Under the pieces are notes generated by a model. That model made no database searches, was not told the DNA's origin, and worked only from the letters and a program-made list of their open reading frames with translations. From contig NZ_QEPQ01000003.1 of NCBI RefSeq assembly GCF_003252795.1, positions 62,001-126,000 on the forward strand: 64,000 nt of DNA. The letters run 5' to 3'. A program made the translations under genes and the position numbers. The stretch is from Haemophilus parainfluenzae. Lineage in GTDB: Bacteria; Pseudomonadota; Gammaproteobacteria; Enterobacterales; Pasteurellaceae. Positions 17,133-25,708 of this stretch are shown here, piece by piece; within the stretch, counting starts at the first letter, position 1; every line of letters starts with the position of its first letter.

Positions 17133-18034
17133 ACCCTCTTCGCATACACTTACAATTAATCGGAATGGCTATTTTATGGGGCGCATCTTGGCCTTGGGGG
17201 CGAGTGGTTGCCCAAGCTATGCCGACATTTGTTGCCTCAAGTTTACGATTTTTCTTTGCGATTATTCCGCTCATGATTTGGTTATATGCGGCAAATCGCT
17301 TTAAATATGCGAAACAACTAAGAGCAAACCAATGGATAGGTTTGTTTGTGACTGCCTTTTTCGGTGTTTTTGCCTATTCCACGTTTTTTATCTGGGGACT
17401 GAAATATCTTCCGGCAGGGCAAGCTGCCGTGATTGTAGCAACAAACCCAGTTTTCACGACGTTTTTGGCAATTTTTTTATTTAAAGAAAAATGGAATCGA
17501 TGGGTAATACTCGGAATGATTATTGCCATGAGTGGATCGCTATTGGCTCTCACAAAAGGGAATTTTTTACAGATGATGGATTCCTTTGGCTTTGGGCAAA
17601 TATTATTAATTGGGGCGCTAATTTGTTGGGTCGTTTATACCTTACTGGCGAGAAAAGTACTCGCAGGTATTGATTCACTCACCGCAACCACCTTATCTTC
17701 TATTTTTGGTTTTTTATTGTTATTTATGAGCGCATTATGCGTGGAAAGTGCAGCCGATTGGCTTACGGTACTGAATTTATCTCAAGGTGAGTGGATAAGT
17801 TTGCTTAGCCTCGCATTTGGAGCAACAGTATTAGCCTATGCCTGGTATTTTGATGGGGTGAAATACTTAGGGGCAGGTAATGCCTCAGCTTATATCATAC
17901 TTGTGCCGATTTTAGGGATTTTATTCTCAGCTGTTTGGTTGAATGAACAAGTGGATTCATCCTTAATTATTGGTGGTATTTTAGCTGTGTCAGGTCTCGG
18001 TATTATGCACTGGGGAAGAAGGTTAATTAAATGA
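17129..18034 (+). CDS. DMT/EamA-family permease between waaF and waaC
   Basis: A 301-residue integral membrane protein with ten predicted segments in two EamA repeats, the drug/metabolite transporter superfamily. The first repeat has ILWGASWPWGRVVA and the second FGATVLAYAWYFDGVKYLGAG. It overlaps waaF by 4 bases and waaC by 4 bases (ATGA at both junctions), so all three are translated as a unit. That tight setting hints at a role connected with the envelope or with heptose precursors, but EamA genes also land in operons without relation; the substrate is unknown. Confidence 0.85.
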   Translation: MNPLRIHLQLIGMAILWGASWPWGRVVAQAMPTFVASSLRFFFAIIPLMIWLYAANRFKYAKQLRANQWIGLFVTAFFGVFAYSTFFIWGLKYLPAGQAAVIVATNPVFTTFLAIFLFKEKWNRWVILGMIIAMSGSLLALTKGNFLQMMDSFGFGQILLIGALICWVVYTLLARKVLAGIDSLTATTLSSIFGFLLLFMSALCVESAADWLTVLNLSQGEWISLLSLAFGATVLAYAWYFDGVKYLGAGNASAYIILVPILGILFSAVWLNEQVDSSLIIGGILAVSGLGIMHWGRRLIK

Positions 18035-18984
18035 AAGTATGCGTGATCAAAACGTCTTCTATGGGCGATGTAATCCATACTTTGCCAGCATTGACTGATG
18101 CGCAGCATGCTATTCCTAATCTCTCCATTGATTGGGTGGTAGAAGAGAATTTTGCCGAAATTCCACATTGGCATTCTGCCGTGAAGCAAATCATTCCAAT
18201 TGCCTTAAGACGTTGGCGAAAATCGCCTTTTTCGACTCAGACCAAAAACGAGTGGAAATCTTACCGCGCGTTATTACAAGCCAAGCAATATGATGCCGTG
18301 ATTGACGCACAAGGGCTTTTTAAGAGTGCTTTTTTTGTAACACGCTTAGCTAATGGCATTAAACATGGCTATGATTGCAAAAGTATCCGTGAACCGATTG
18401 CTTCATTTTTCTACGATAAAAAATACACTATTTCCTATCAACAACATGCGGTAGAACGTATTCGTCAACTTTTTGCGCAAGCCTTATCTTATCCATTACC
18501 GAAAGAAAAAGGGGATTATGGTATTGCTCGTCATTTTATTTCTGCAGATTCTATCGAACCTTATGTGATCTTTTTTCATTCTACGACAAGAGATGAAAAG
18601 CATTGGCCAGAACAAGAATGGCGAAATTTAATTGAAAAACTGACCACGCTTTCTGTTCAAGTCCGTTTACCTTGGGGAAATGAAAAAGAAAAGGCAAGAG
18701 CAGAGCGATTAGCCGCAGGTTTATCTCATGTAGTCGTTTTGCCTAAGCTTTCATTGAATGAATTGGCTGGACAAATTGCCAATGCGAAAGCCGTGGTATC
18801 GGTAGATACAGGGCTTGCCCACTTAACTGCTGCGCTGGATAAACCGAATATTACACTTTATGGCGCAACAGATCCGACCTTAATTGGCTGTTATGGTAAA
18901 AATCAGCATTATTTAACGGCAAATTCAATGGAAAATATTACTTCAGACCAAGTGTTTTCTACGCTAAATTTATTAATTAAATAG
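18031..18984 (+). CDS. waaC: ADP-heptose:LPS heptosyltransferase I
   Basis: A 317-residue GT9 glycosyltransferase (rfaC) that transfers the first heptose to Kdo on lipid A. The N-terminus VCVIKTSSMGDVIHTLPALTDA, IDAQGLFKSAFF near 92 and SVDTGLAHLTAALDKPNITLYGATDP (about 253-278) identify it. Its ATG overlaps the permease stop. With hldD and waaF it gives most of the inner-core heptose branch in one 4-kb stretch. Confidence 0.95.
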   Translation: MKVCVIKTSSMGDVIHTLPALTDAQHAIPNLSIDWVVEENFAEIPHWHSAVKQIIPIALRRWRKSPFSTQTKNEWKSYRALLQAKQYDAVIDAQGLFKSAFFVTRLANGIKHGYDCKSIREPIASFFYDKKYTISYQQHAVERIRQLFAQALSYPLPKEKGDYGIARHFISADSIEPYVIFFHSTTRDEKHWPEQEWRNLIEKLTTLSVQVRLPWGNEKEKARAERLAAGLSHVVVLPKLSLNELAGQIANAKAVVSVDTGLAHLTAALDKPNITLYGATDPTLIGCYGKNQHYLTANSMENITSDQVFSTLNLLIK

Positions 18985-19069
18985 GTGATAAAGTAATCAA
19001 ATATGTATTTATCTTGATTGATTTTAGTCAAAATATTGCCTATTTTCTGATAGTTGGCAAAATTTAGGG

Positions 19070-19096
19070 TTGACCATTTAAGTTGTAGTGTATAAA
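19070..19096 (+). promoter_or_regulatory. Candidate porin promoter
   Basis: TTGACC (19070-19075) and TATAAA (19091-19096), 15 bases apart, about 50 bases before the porin ATG. The hexamers are good but the spacer is short, so the true -10 may be offset. The 165-base gap after waaC holds nothing else I recognise. Confidence 0.45.
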
Positions 19097-19149
19097 CTGC
19101 AAAAAGTTCAATTTTTTAATAAACTTCATTAAATAATAGGGAAAGCGTT

Positions 19150-20274
19150 ATGAAAAAAACACTTCTTGCTTTATCTGTAGCTGCATTAGCAGCAGGTTCT
19201 GCACAAGCTTATAATTTCCACATTGACCAAACTGGTACTGATGTTGATTTTTACGGTTCTTTACGTGTTAAATGGGAAAGCACCTCTAACAAAACTAACT
19301 ATGTAAATGGTGATGTAACTAAAGAACACATCAATCACGCAGTTGATAACAACGGTTCACGTTTTGGTTTCAAATTAAAACAAAGCTTAGGTGGTGATTT
19401 CTACGCTTTAGGCCGTGCTGAATGGCGTATGCGTGGTGAAGCACCTTCACAACATGATTTTGACCATGTTTATACTCACCAACTTTATGCTGGTTTTGGC
19501 CACAAACAATTCGGTGAATTAACTTACGGTAACATGGTAACTATCACTGATGAAGTAAAACAAAGTGATTTAGCAAATACTTACAGCTTGACTGATGGTT
19601 TATTAGAGACTTCAGCTCGTCGTGTAACACAATATGTTTATAATGGTGACTACGGTTCAAATAAAGTGAAATTTGGTGCGTACTACGGCGGTTCAAGCAA
19701 ACGTAACATCAAAAACGTAGATTTAAAAAATAATCGTAAAAACACTTGGGGTACAGGTCTTATCTTCAATCATGAAATTGATAGTATCCAAAATGTAACT
19801 GTCGCAGCAGGTTTCACTCGTGAAATTTCTGAAAATGCGAACAAAACAGCATACTACAGCAATGCTTATGCTTTAGGCTTAGCGTATAACTTTGTTCACA
19901 CTACTTATGGTTTAGACTTAGCTCACAAAGATACTAAAAATAAAGATGGTGCAGGTAACAAAGTGAAAAATAATGAAGTAACTGCAGTGATTCGCCAAGG
20001 TTTAAATGAAGATTGGAATGTATATGCAATGTATTCTTACAAAACTGAGAAAACTTTACCTGTAGGTTCTGCATATTCAAAAGCGACTGATCGCCAGTTC
20101 TTAGTGGGTACTGAATACTATGTGTATAATCAAGGTTCGTTAAAAGTGAAACCATTCATTGAATGGCAAGCAACTCGTACTAAATACGAGAATACCTTTG
20201 ATAAAGACTCTGGTAAACAACTTGATCGTAGCCGTGATTTCAAAACTGTTATCGGTTTACGTGCATACTGGTAA
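19150..20274 (+). CDS. General outer-membrane porin (OmpP2-like)
   Basis: A 374-residue exported beta-barrel porin. The signal peptide MKKTLLALSVAALAAGSAQA is cut after residue 20; the mature N-terminus and the DFYGSLRVKWES strand are typical of the Gram-negative porin family. The body alternates strands with the FGQLTYGNMV-like loop 3 segment (GELTYGNMVTITDE), and the last residue is an aromatic Trp needed for barrel assembly. Codon use is highly biased toward preferred codons, in keeping with strong expression. Probably the main nutrient channel equivalent to OmpP2. Confidence 0.88.
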   Translation: MKKTLLALSVAALAAGSAQAYNFHIDQTGTDVDFYGSLRVKWESTSNKTNYVNGDVTKEHINHAVDNNGSRFGFKLKQSLGGDFYALGRAEWRMRGEAPSQHDFDHVYTHQLYAGFGHKQFGELTYGNMVTITDEVKQSDLANTYSLTDGLLETSARRVTQYVYNGDYGSNKVKFGAYYGGSSKRNIKNVDLKNNRKNTWGTGLIFNHEIDSIQNVTVAAGFTREISENANKTAYYSNAYALGLAYNFVHTTYGLDLAHKDTKNKDGAGNKVKNNEVTAVIRQGLNEDWNVYAMYSYKTEKTLPVGSAYSKATDRQFLVGTEYYVYNQGSLKVKPFIEWQATRTKYENTFDKDSGKQLDRSRDFKTVIGLRAYW

Positions 20275-20292
20275 TTTATCAGTTTAATCTTA

Positions 20293-20330
20293 TAAAGCGA
20301 GCGGATAGTGAGAGCTATCCGCTTTTCTTT
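20293..20330 (+). terminator. Terminator after porin
   Basis: Stem AGCGGATAG (20300-20308) and CTATCCGCT (20315-20323) followed by a T-rich run, 20 bases after the porin stop. The rest of the gap to hslO holds two further uptake signals (about 20381 and 20436). Confidence 0.8.
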
Positions 20331-20472
20331 TTGGCTTGTAATTTTGATTTTCACCCCCATAATATTGCTCAGGCACAAAGTGCGGTAACAAAACGACATC
20401 TTTTTTGAACGTTTAAGATTTATTCACAAAATTGACCGCACTTTTTACTCAAAGAATAAATAGGAACAAATA

Positions 20473-21339
20473 ATGAATTACACTCAAGACAATGACAAAC
20501 TTTACCGTTACCTTTTCCAAAACCGTGCCGTGCGTGGTGAATGGGTACGATTAAACCAAACTTTTACTGATACGTTGAACACTCATCATTATCCAAAAGC
20601 AGTACAAAACTTACTGGGTGAGATGATGGTGGCAACGAATTTGTTGACCGCCACATTAAAATTTAATGGCAATATTACAGTTCAAATTCAAGGTGATGGT
20701 CCATTAAAATTAGCCTTAGTTAATGGCAATGATCAGCAACAGATCCGTGCATTAGCACGTGTGCAAGGTGATATTCAAGACGGCATGAGCCTACATGATA
20801 TGATTGGCAAAGGCGTATTAGTGATTACGATTGCTCCAACTGAAGGTGAACGTTATCAAGGCGTTATCGGTTTAGATAAACCAACGATTACGGAATGTTT
20901 AGAAGACTATTTTGTGCGTTCAGAGCAATTACAAACCCAACTTATTATTCGCACGGGTGAATATGACGGTAAAGCTGTTGCCGCTGGAATGTTGCTACAG
21001 ATTATGCCAGATGGCCAAGGTACGCCAGAAGATTTTGAACATTTAACGACCTTAGCTGCAACCGTAAAAGATGAGGAGTTATTTGGATTACCTGCAGAAG
21101 AATTGCTTTATCGTTTATACCACGAAGAAGTAGTGGAAGTTTTTGAACCTCAAGCCGTTTCTTTCTTCTGTGGTTGCTCACCTGAGCGTTCTGGGGCAGC
21201 ATTATTACTGATTCCAGAAGCTGAAATAGAGGAAATTTTAGAAGAGCATAAAGGCAGCATTGATATGCAGTGTGAATGTTGTGGTACGCATTACTTCTTC
21301 AATAAAGAAGCGATTGATAAACTTAAACAAGCCCAATAA
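20473..21339 (+). CDS. hslO: Hsp33 redox-regulated chaperone
   Basis: A 288-residue cytoplasmic chaperone activated by oxidation plus heat or bleach. The four zinc-binding Cys form the expected CxC and CxxC pairs, in FFCGCSPER (about 236-238) and MQCECCGTHYFF (about 267-271). The N-terminal globular domain, with RYLFQNRAVRGEWVRL and NLLTATLKFNGNITVQIQGDGP, matches Hsp33. The ATG follows AGGAA. It stands alone between the porin terminator and a converging esterase gene. Confidence 0.96.
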   Translation: MNYTQDNDKLYRYLFQNRAVRGEWVRLNQTFTDTLNTHHYPKAVQNLLGEMMVATNLLTATLKFNGNITVQIQGDGPLKLALVNGNDQQQIRALARVQGDIQDGMSLHDMIGKGVLVITIAPTEGERYQGVIGLDKPTITECLEDYFVRSEQLQTQLIIRTGEYDGKAVAAGMLLQIMPDGQGTPEDFEHLTTLAATVKDEELFGLPAEELLYRLYHEEVVEVFEPQAVSFFCGCSPERSGAALLLIPEAEIEEILEEHKGSIDMQCECCGTHYFFNKEAIDKLKQAQ

Positions 21340-21382
21340 GAAAAATCCCCGTTCATGATAATGGGGATTTTTTTATGCTCTT

Positions 21383-22249
21383 TTATTGTTGAACTTGTTC
21401 TAAACAATGTTTGATAGCGTCCGGAATTGAGCCACCATGATTTTTATTGGGAATAGAAATAAATTCCACGGAATTACCCTGTTTTTCCAATATTTCCGCC
21501 AGTTGATGCGCATTGATTGTTCGCATTTGTTTCCGTTGATTAATACGCTGTAATTGTTCTTCAGTCATATTTGGATCCTGTTCAGGATGCTCTTCATAAT
21601 AGCCTAATGTAATCAGAATATGTGATGGTTTTGGGCTAATCCATGGTTCATTTTGAGGTAGAAATGAGCCATTCCCCCACCAAAGAGAAGGGCTTGCCAA
21701 GGTGTAATATTGAAATAAATCCGGTTGATGGAAGAGTACGTACAATCCAAATAATCCACCAAAAGAATGGCCAAAGAAATATTGTTTTTCCTTATTAATA
21801 TCGAAATGCTGTTCAATATAAGGCTTTACGTCTTGTTGAATAAAGCGTAGAAAATCGGCTGCTTTTCCTCCTTTGGCGAATTCGGTACCTTCTGCCGGGA
21901 AAGTGTAGTCTCTCGTGCGTTCTTCAATGACATAAGCTTTATCTGATACATAACCGATACCGACAATAAGCGGGAGAGGTTTATTGGGATTGACAGCATT
22001 CACTGCCATTGGAAATTGAGCATTGCCATCTAACGTGTAAAGTGCGGTCAGTTTTTGCGATGTTTTTGGTGGTACCGCAATAAACAAGCGGTAATGTTTG
22101 TCTTCAAAGGTAAAATCTTTTTGTTGAATTTGATACATTTTTTTCATGTTTTCTTGAATAGGTGGAATCTTAAAGTCGGGTTCTGCTTGCGTGCTTTGCG
22201 TAAACATCAGCAGACAAAATAAAAAGGGTAAACGCAGAAATGAGAACAT
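21383..22249 (-). CDS. Secreted alpha/beta-hydrolase (IroE-like esterase)
   Basis: A 288-residue esterase of the Fes/IroE/esterase-D type with a signal peptide (cut after the Ala of TQA, about 22). The catalytic Ser is in the nucleophile elbow GHSFGG (about 164-169); a His in NKNHGGSIPD near 270 completes the expected triad. Periplasmic members of this group hydrolyse ferric siderophore esters or acylated ghrelin-like peptides, so a role in siderophore use is possible. The gene carries a USS at about 22040. It converges on hslO and is divergent from pckA. Confidence 0.75.
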   Translation of the reverse strand: MFSFLRLPFLFCLLMFTQSTQAEPDFKIPPIQENMKKMYQIQQKDFTFEDKHYRLFIAVPPKTSQKLTALYTLDGNAQFPMAVNAVNPNKPLPLIVGIGYVSDKAYVIEERTRDYTFPAEGTEFAKGGKAADFLRFIQQDVKPYIEQHFDINKEKQYFFGHSFGGLFGLYVLFHQPDLFQYYTLASPSLWWGNGSFLPQNEPWISPKPSHILITLGYYEEHPEQDPNMTEEQLQRINQRKQMRTINAHQLAEILEKQGNSVEFISIPNKNHGGSIPDAIKHCLEQVQQ

Positions 22250-22463
22250 AGGTATTGAGTCTTGAGTTGATAATAGTTCTCACTATATCGAAAATATGAT
22301 GGGTAAATCAACCTTGTTGTATCCCAACCTCCTAAACCACCTAAAAAGGGGTAGAATTTTCCAATGAATGTTCAAAAATGAGATCTAGTTAACATTTTTT
22401 TTTTGACAATTCCCATACAATAAACATAGGAAAAATTTTTAAACTTTAATCAAGAGGTGAACT

Positions 22464-24080
22464 ATGACTGATGTTAAAAACGTAATTAAAGAACTTGAAG
22501 CCGTTGGTATTCATGATGTTAAAGAAGTGGTTTATAACCCAAGTTATGAACAACTTTTTGAAGAAGAAACAAAACCAGGCTTAGAAGGCTTTGAAAAAGG
22601 GACACTTACCACAACTGGTGCGGTGGCTGTTGATACAGGGATCTTTACCGGTCGTTCACCGAAAGACAAATACATCGTTTTAGATGATACCACAAAAGAT
22701 ACTGTGTGGTGGACTTCTGATGTGGCGAAAAACGATAACAAACCAATGACTCAAGAAACTTGGTCGAGCTTGAAAGATCTTGTGACTAAACAACTTTCTG
22801 GCAAACGTTTATTCGTGGTTGATGGTTTCTGTGGCGCAAGTGAACAAGACCGTATCGCAGTGCGTATTGTGACTGAAGTGGCATGGCAAGCACATTTTGT
22901 AAAAAATATGTTTATTCGTCCGACAGAAGAACAATTAAAAACTTTTAAACCAGATTTTGTGGTCATGAATGGCTCTAAATGCACCAACCCGAACTGGAAA
23001 GAACAAGGTTTGAACTCTGAAAACTTCGTTGCATTTAACTTAACTGAGCGTATTCAATTAATCGGTGGTACTTGGTACGGTGGTGAAATGAAGAAAGGTA
23101 TGTTCTCAATGATGAACTACTTCTTACCACTTAAAGGTGTAGGTGCAATGCACTGTTCTGCTAACGTAGGTAAAGACGGTGATGTAGCAATCTTCTTCGG
23201 TTTATCAGGTACAGGTAAAACCACGCTTTCTACCGATCCAAAACGTGAATTAATCGGTGATGATGAGCACGGTTGGGATGATGTAGGTATCTTCAACTTT
23301 GAAGGTGGTTGCTACGCGAAAACTATCCATCTTTCTGAAGAAAATGAACCAGATATCTATCGTGCAATCCGTCGTGATGCATTATTAGAAAACGTCGTGG
23401 TTCGTGCAGATGGTTCAGTTGATTTCGATGATGGTTCTAAAACTGAAAATACTCGTGTGTCTTACCCAATTTATCACATTGATAATATTGTTAAACCAGT
23501 ATCTCGTGCAGGTCACGCAACGAAAGTAATTTTCTTAACTGCGGATGCATTCGGTGTGTTACCTCCAGTGTCTAAATTGACACCAGAGCAAACCAAATAC
23601 TACTTCTTATCTGGTTTCACTGCTAAATTAGCTGGTACAGAGCGTGGTATTACTGAGCCAACTCCAACTTTCTCAGCATGTTTCGGTGCAGCGTTCTTAA
23701 CTCTCCACCCAACACAATATGCTCAAGTATTAGTTAAACGTATGCAAGCTGCTGGTGCAGAAGCGTATTTAGTTAATACTGGTTGGAACGGTACAGGTAA
23801 ACGTATCTCAATCAAAGATACTCGTGGTATTATCGATGCGATCTTAGATGGTTCTATCGAAAAAGCAGAAATGGGCGAGTTACCAATCTTTGATTTAGCG
23901 ATTCCAAAAGCATTACCTGGCGTAGATCCTGCGATTTTAGACCCTCGTGATACTTATGCCGATAAAGCACAATGGGAAGCGAAAGCGAAAGACCTTGCTG
24001 GACGTTTCGTGAAAAACTTTGAAAAATATGCGACCAACGCAGAAGGTAAAGCACTTATCGCAGCAGGTCCAAAAGCTTAA
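22464..24080 (+). CDS. pckA: Phosphoenolpyruvate carboxykinase (ATP)
   Basis: A 538-residue ATP-dependent PEP carboxykinase that converts oxaloacetate to PEP, the entry step of gluconeogenesis and, in Pasteurellaceae, a CO2-fixing route to succinate. The P-loop [11 protein letters not shown] is near 249-259, the metal-binding [11 protein letters not shown] follows, and [11 protein letters not shown] near 63 is the substrate-binding Arg region. GAGGTGA precedes the ATG. Codon bias is strong, suggesting high expression. Upstream, TGAGA-N6-TAACA near 22380 resembles a weak CRP site. Confidence 0.98.
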   Translation: MTDVKNVIKELEAVGIHDVKEVVYNPSYEQLFEEETKPGLEGFEKGTLTTTGAVAVDTGIFTGRSPKDKYIVLDDTTKDTVWWTSDVAKNDNKPMTQETWSSLKDLVTKQLSGKRLFVVDGFCGASEQDRIAVRIVTEVAWQAHFVKNMFIRPTEEQLKTFKPDFVVMNGSKCTNPNWKEQGLNSENFVAFNLTERIQLIGGTWYGGEMKKGMFSMMNYFLPLKGVGAMHCSANVGKDGDVAIFFGLSGTGKTTLSTDPKRELIGDDEHGWDDVGIFNFEGGCYAKTIHLSEENEPDIYRAIRRDALLENVVVRADGSVDFDDGSKTENTRVSYPIYHIDNIVKPVSRAGHATKVIFLTADAFGVLPPVSKLTPEQTKYYFLSGFTAKLAGTERGITEPTPTFSACFGAAFLTLHPTQYAQVLVKRMQAAGAEAYLVNTGWNGTGKRISIKDTRGIIDAILDGSIEKAEMGELPIFDLAIPKALPGVDPAILDPRDTYADKAQWEAKAKDLAGRFVKNFEKYATNAEGKALIAAGPKA

Positions 24081-24118
24081 TTAGAGAATATCGTATCTAA
24101 TTAAACATTTCTAAAAAT

Positions 24119-24158
24119 AACCGCACTTTGATTTGTTAACCAAAGTGCGGTTTTTTTT
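24119..24158 (+). terminator. USS-pair terminator after pckA
   Basis: Uptake signals in opposite orientation form a 12-bp stem (AACCGCACTTTG at 24119-24130, CAAAGTGCGGTT at 24141-24152) followed by T. It ends pckA, which converges on pgaD. Confidence 0.85.
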
Positions 24159-24177
24159 ATGTTAAGTTTTTTGCGAG

Positions 24178-24453
24178 TTATTCTTTTGCTACGGTAAGAA
24201 TAGACCAAATATAAGCCAAGATGACCAATACCGCAGAGACAGAAAACATGATGCTGACCACATCGACAAAAAAGAAACTTTCCAGAATCGGTTTAGTGAA
24301 GATGCGTTCCGCATATCTCGCGACAAAAGTGATGATATAAGCCCATAAAGCCCAGGTAACTAGATCTAGTACAAAGCTTTTGGCTTTAATCAGCAAGGGA
24401 AGGCTGCTACCTTTATTAATAACCATCAATTGTTGTAAAGTGGCGGTTGCCAT
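24178..24453 (-). CDS. pgaD: PgaD, PNAG synthase accessory subunit
   Basis: A 91-residue inner-membrane protein with two hydrophobic segments (about 27-45 and 60-85), the layout of PgaD, which binds PgaC and is needed for poly-beta-1,6-GlcNAc synthesis and its response to cyclic di-GMP in E. coli. It is shorter than E. coli PgaD. Sequence similarity is weak by eye; the assignment rests mainly on topology and its place 3 bases after pgaC at the end of the operon. Confidence 0.8.
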   Translation of the reverse strand: MATATLQQLMVINKGSSLPLLIKAKSFVLDLVTWALWAYIITFVARYAERIFTKPILESFFFVDVVSIMFSVSAVLVILAYIWSILTVAKE

Positions 24454-24456
24454 TAT

Positions 24457-25698
24457 TTAAACTCCTCTGTCAGGGCTTGTCCAGACAGCTAGCTTGGACT
24501 TGTTTCTAAAAATCGCTTTTGGGATCCCAATGAGTAACGTTACTGTATTAAGTAACCAATAAACATAGGGATACCAAATGCAGGAAATTCCATATTGGAT
24601 CAATCCTTTTTCATAACGTGAATCAATGTATAAGCTTAAGAGACACTGTAAGAAGAAAGAGAAAAACATGATCGAGATATTTGTTTCAAACAGCTCCATG
24701 TTTTGAATACCTATACCTAAGGTAATCTTGCGGTATAGTGCAAGCGCAACCAGTACAACCAATAAGATTGCCCAAGTTGCGGTAACAAAATATTCGGCAT
24801 ACATTGGCCATAGACGGCGGTTTCTCCAACGCCAGACCTGAGGGAAATATTTGAGAATGGTTTCAGCACCACCTTGTGCCCAGCGTAAACGCTGTTTGTA
24901 TAAGCCATAAAGACGTTCAGGCATTAATACCCAACATAAGGCACGAGGCTCATACATGATGTTGTAACCAGCCGTTTGAATTTTCCAACTGACATCAATA
25001 TCTTCAGTGATCATATTGGTACTCCAGCCACCGATTTCTTCCATCACATCTTTGCGGAATAAACAACATACGCCGGATACCGTGAAAATGGTTCCCATTA
25101 GACTTTGAGCGCGTTTGATTAAACCGATAATAGAGCTAAATTCAGAAACTTGTAGACGACCTAAAATGGTGCTGCGGTTACGTACGCGTGGATTGCCAGT
25201 AACGGCGCCATAAGCACGGTTTAATTCGAGGGATTGCACCATGTAATCGATCGCATCGAAATCCAATACTGCATCGCCATCAATACAAGCTACATATTCA
25301 CCTTTAGCAACTAACAAGCCATGATTTAATGCACTGGCTTTACCTTGGTTTTCTTGGTGAAGCGCCACGATGCGTTCGTCAGCTTTTGCCCAACGCTCAA
25401 TAATTTCGCCCGTGTTATCTTTACTGCCATCATTGATGAAGATCAGTTCATAGTTTGGGTATCTGAGTTGGAGCAAGTAAGGAATGGCTTCATCTAAATT
25501 GTCCCCTTCGTTATAGCAAGGCACCATAATGCTGACCATCGGAACACGTTCTTTTGGCATTTGTTGGAAAGTTGGTTGCCCAAGTTTTCCTTCCATAAAA
25601 AGGTAATAACACAGACTTGCCGTCACCCAATATATCGCCATTCCAGCAGGATACATGAATACGAAGATACTCACGGCTTCTAAGAATTGTTGGTTCAT
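24457..25698 (-). CDS. pgaC: PgaC, poly-beta-1,6-GlcNAc synthase
   Basis: A 413-residue GT2 family processive glycosyltransferase in the inner membrane that polymerises UDP-GlcNAc. Family motifs are FINDGSKDNTGE (about 90), the catalytic ACIDGDAVLDFDA (about 133), MITEDIDVSWKI (about 228) and QRLRWAQGG (about 267). Membrane segments lie at about 7-30 and in the C-terminal 120 residues. Lies 10 bases after pgaB. Same product as IcaA/HmsR elsewhere. Confidence 0.95.
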   Translation of the reverse strand: MNQQFLEAVSIFVFMYPAGMAIYWVTASLCYYLFMEGKLGQPTFQQMPKERVPMVSIMVPCYNEGDNLDEAIPYLLQLRYPNYELIFINDGSKDNTGEIIERWAKADERIVALHQENQGKASALNHGLLVAKGEYVACIDGDAVLDFDAIDYMVQSLELNRAYGAVTGNPRVRNRSTILGRLQVSEFSSIIGLIKRAQSLMGTIFTVSGVCCLFRKDVMEEIGGWSTNMITEDIDVSWKIQTAGYNIMYEPRALCWVLMPERLYGLYKQRLRWAQGGAETILKYFPQVWRWRNRRLWPMYAEYFVTATWAILLVVLVALALYRKITLGIGIQNMELFETNISIMFFSFFLQCLLSLYIDSRYEKGLIQYGISCIWYPYVYWLLNTVTLLIGIPKAIFRNKSKLAVWTSPDRGV

Positions 25699-25708
25699 AA
25701 GTCAATCC

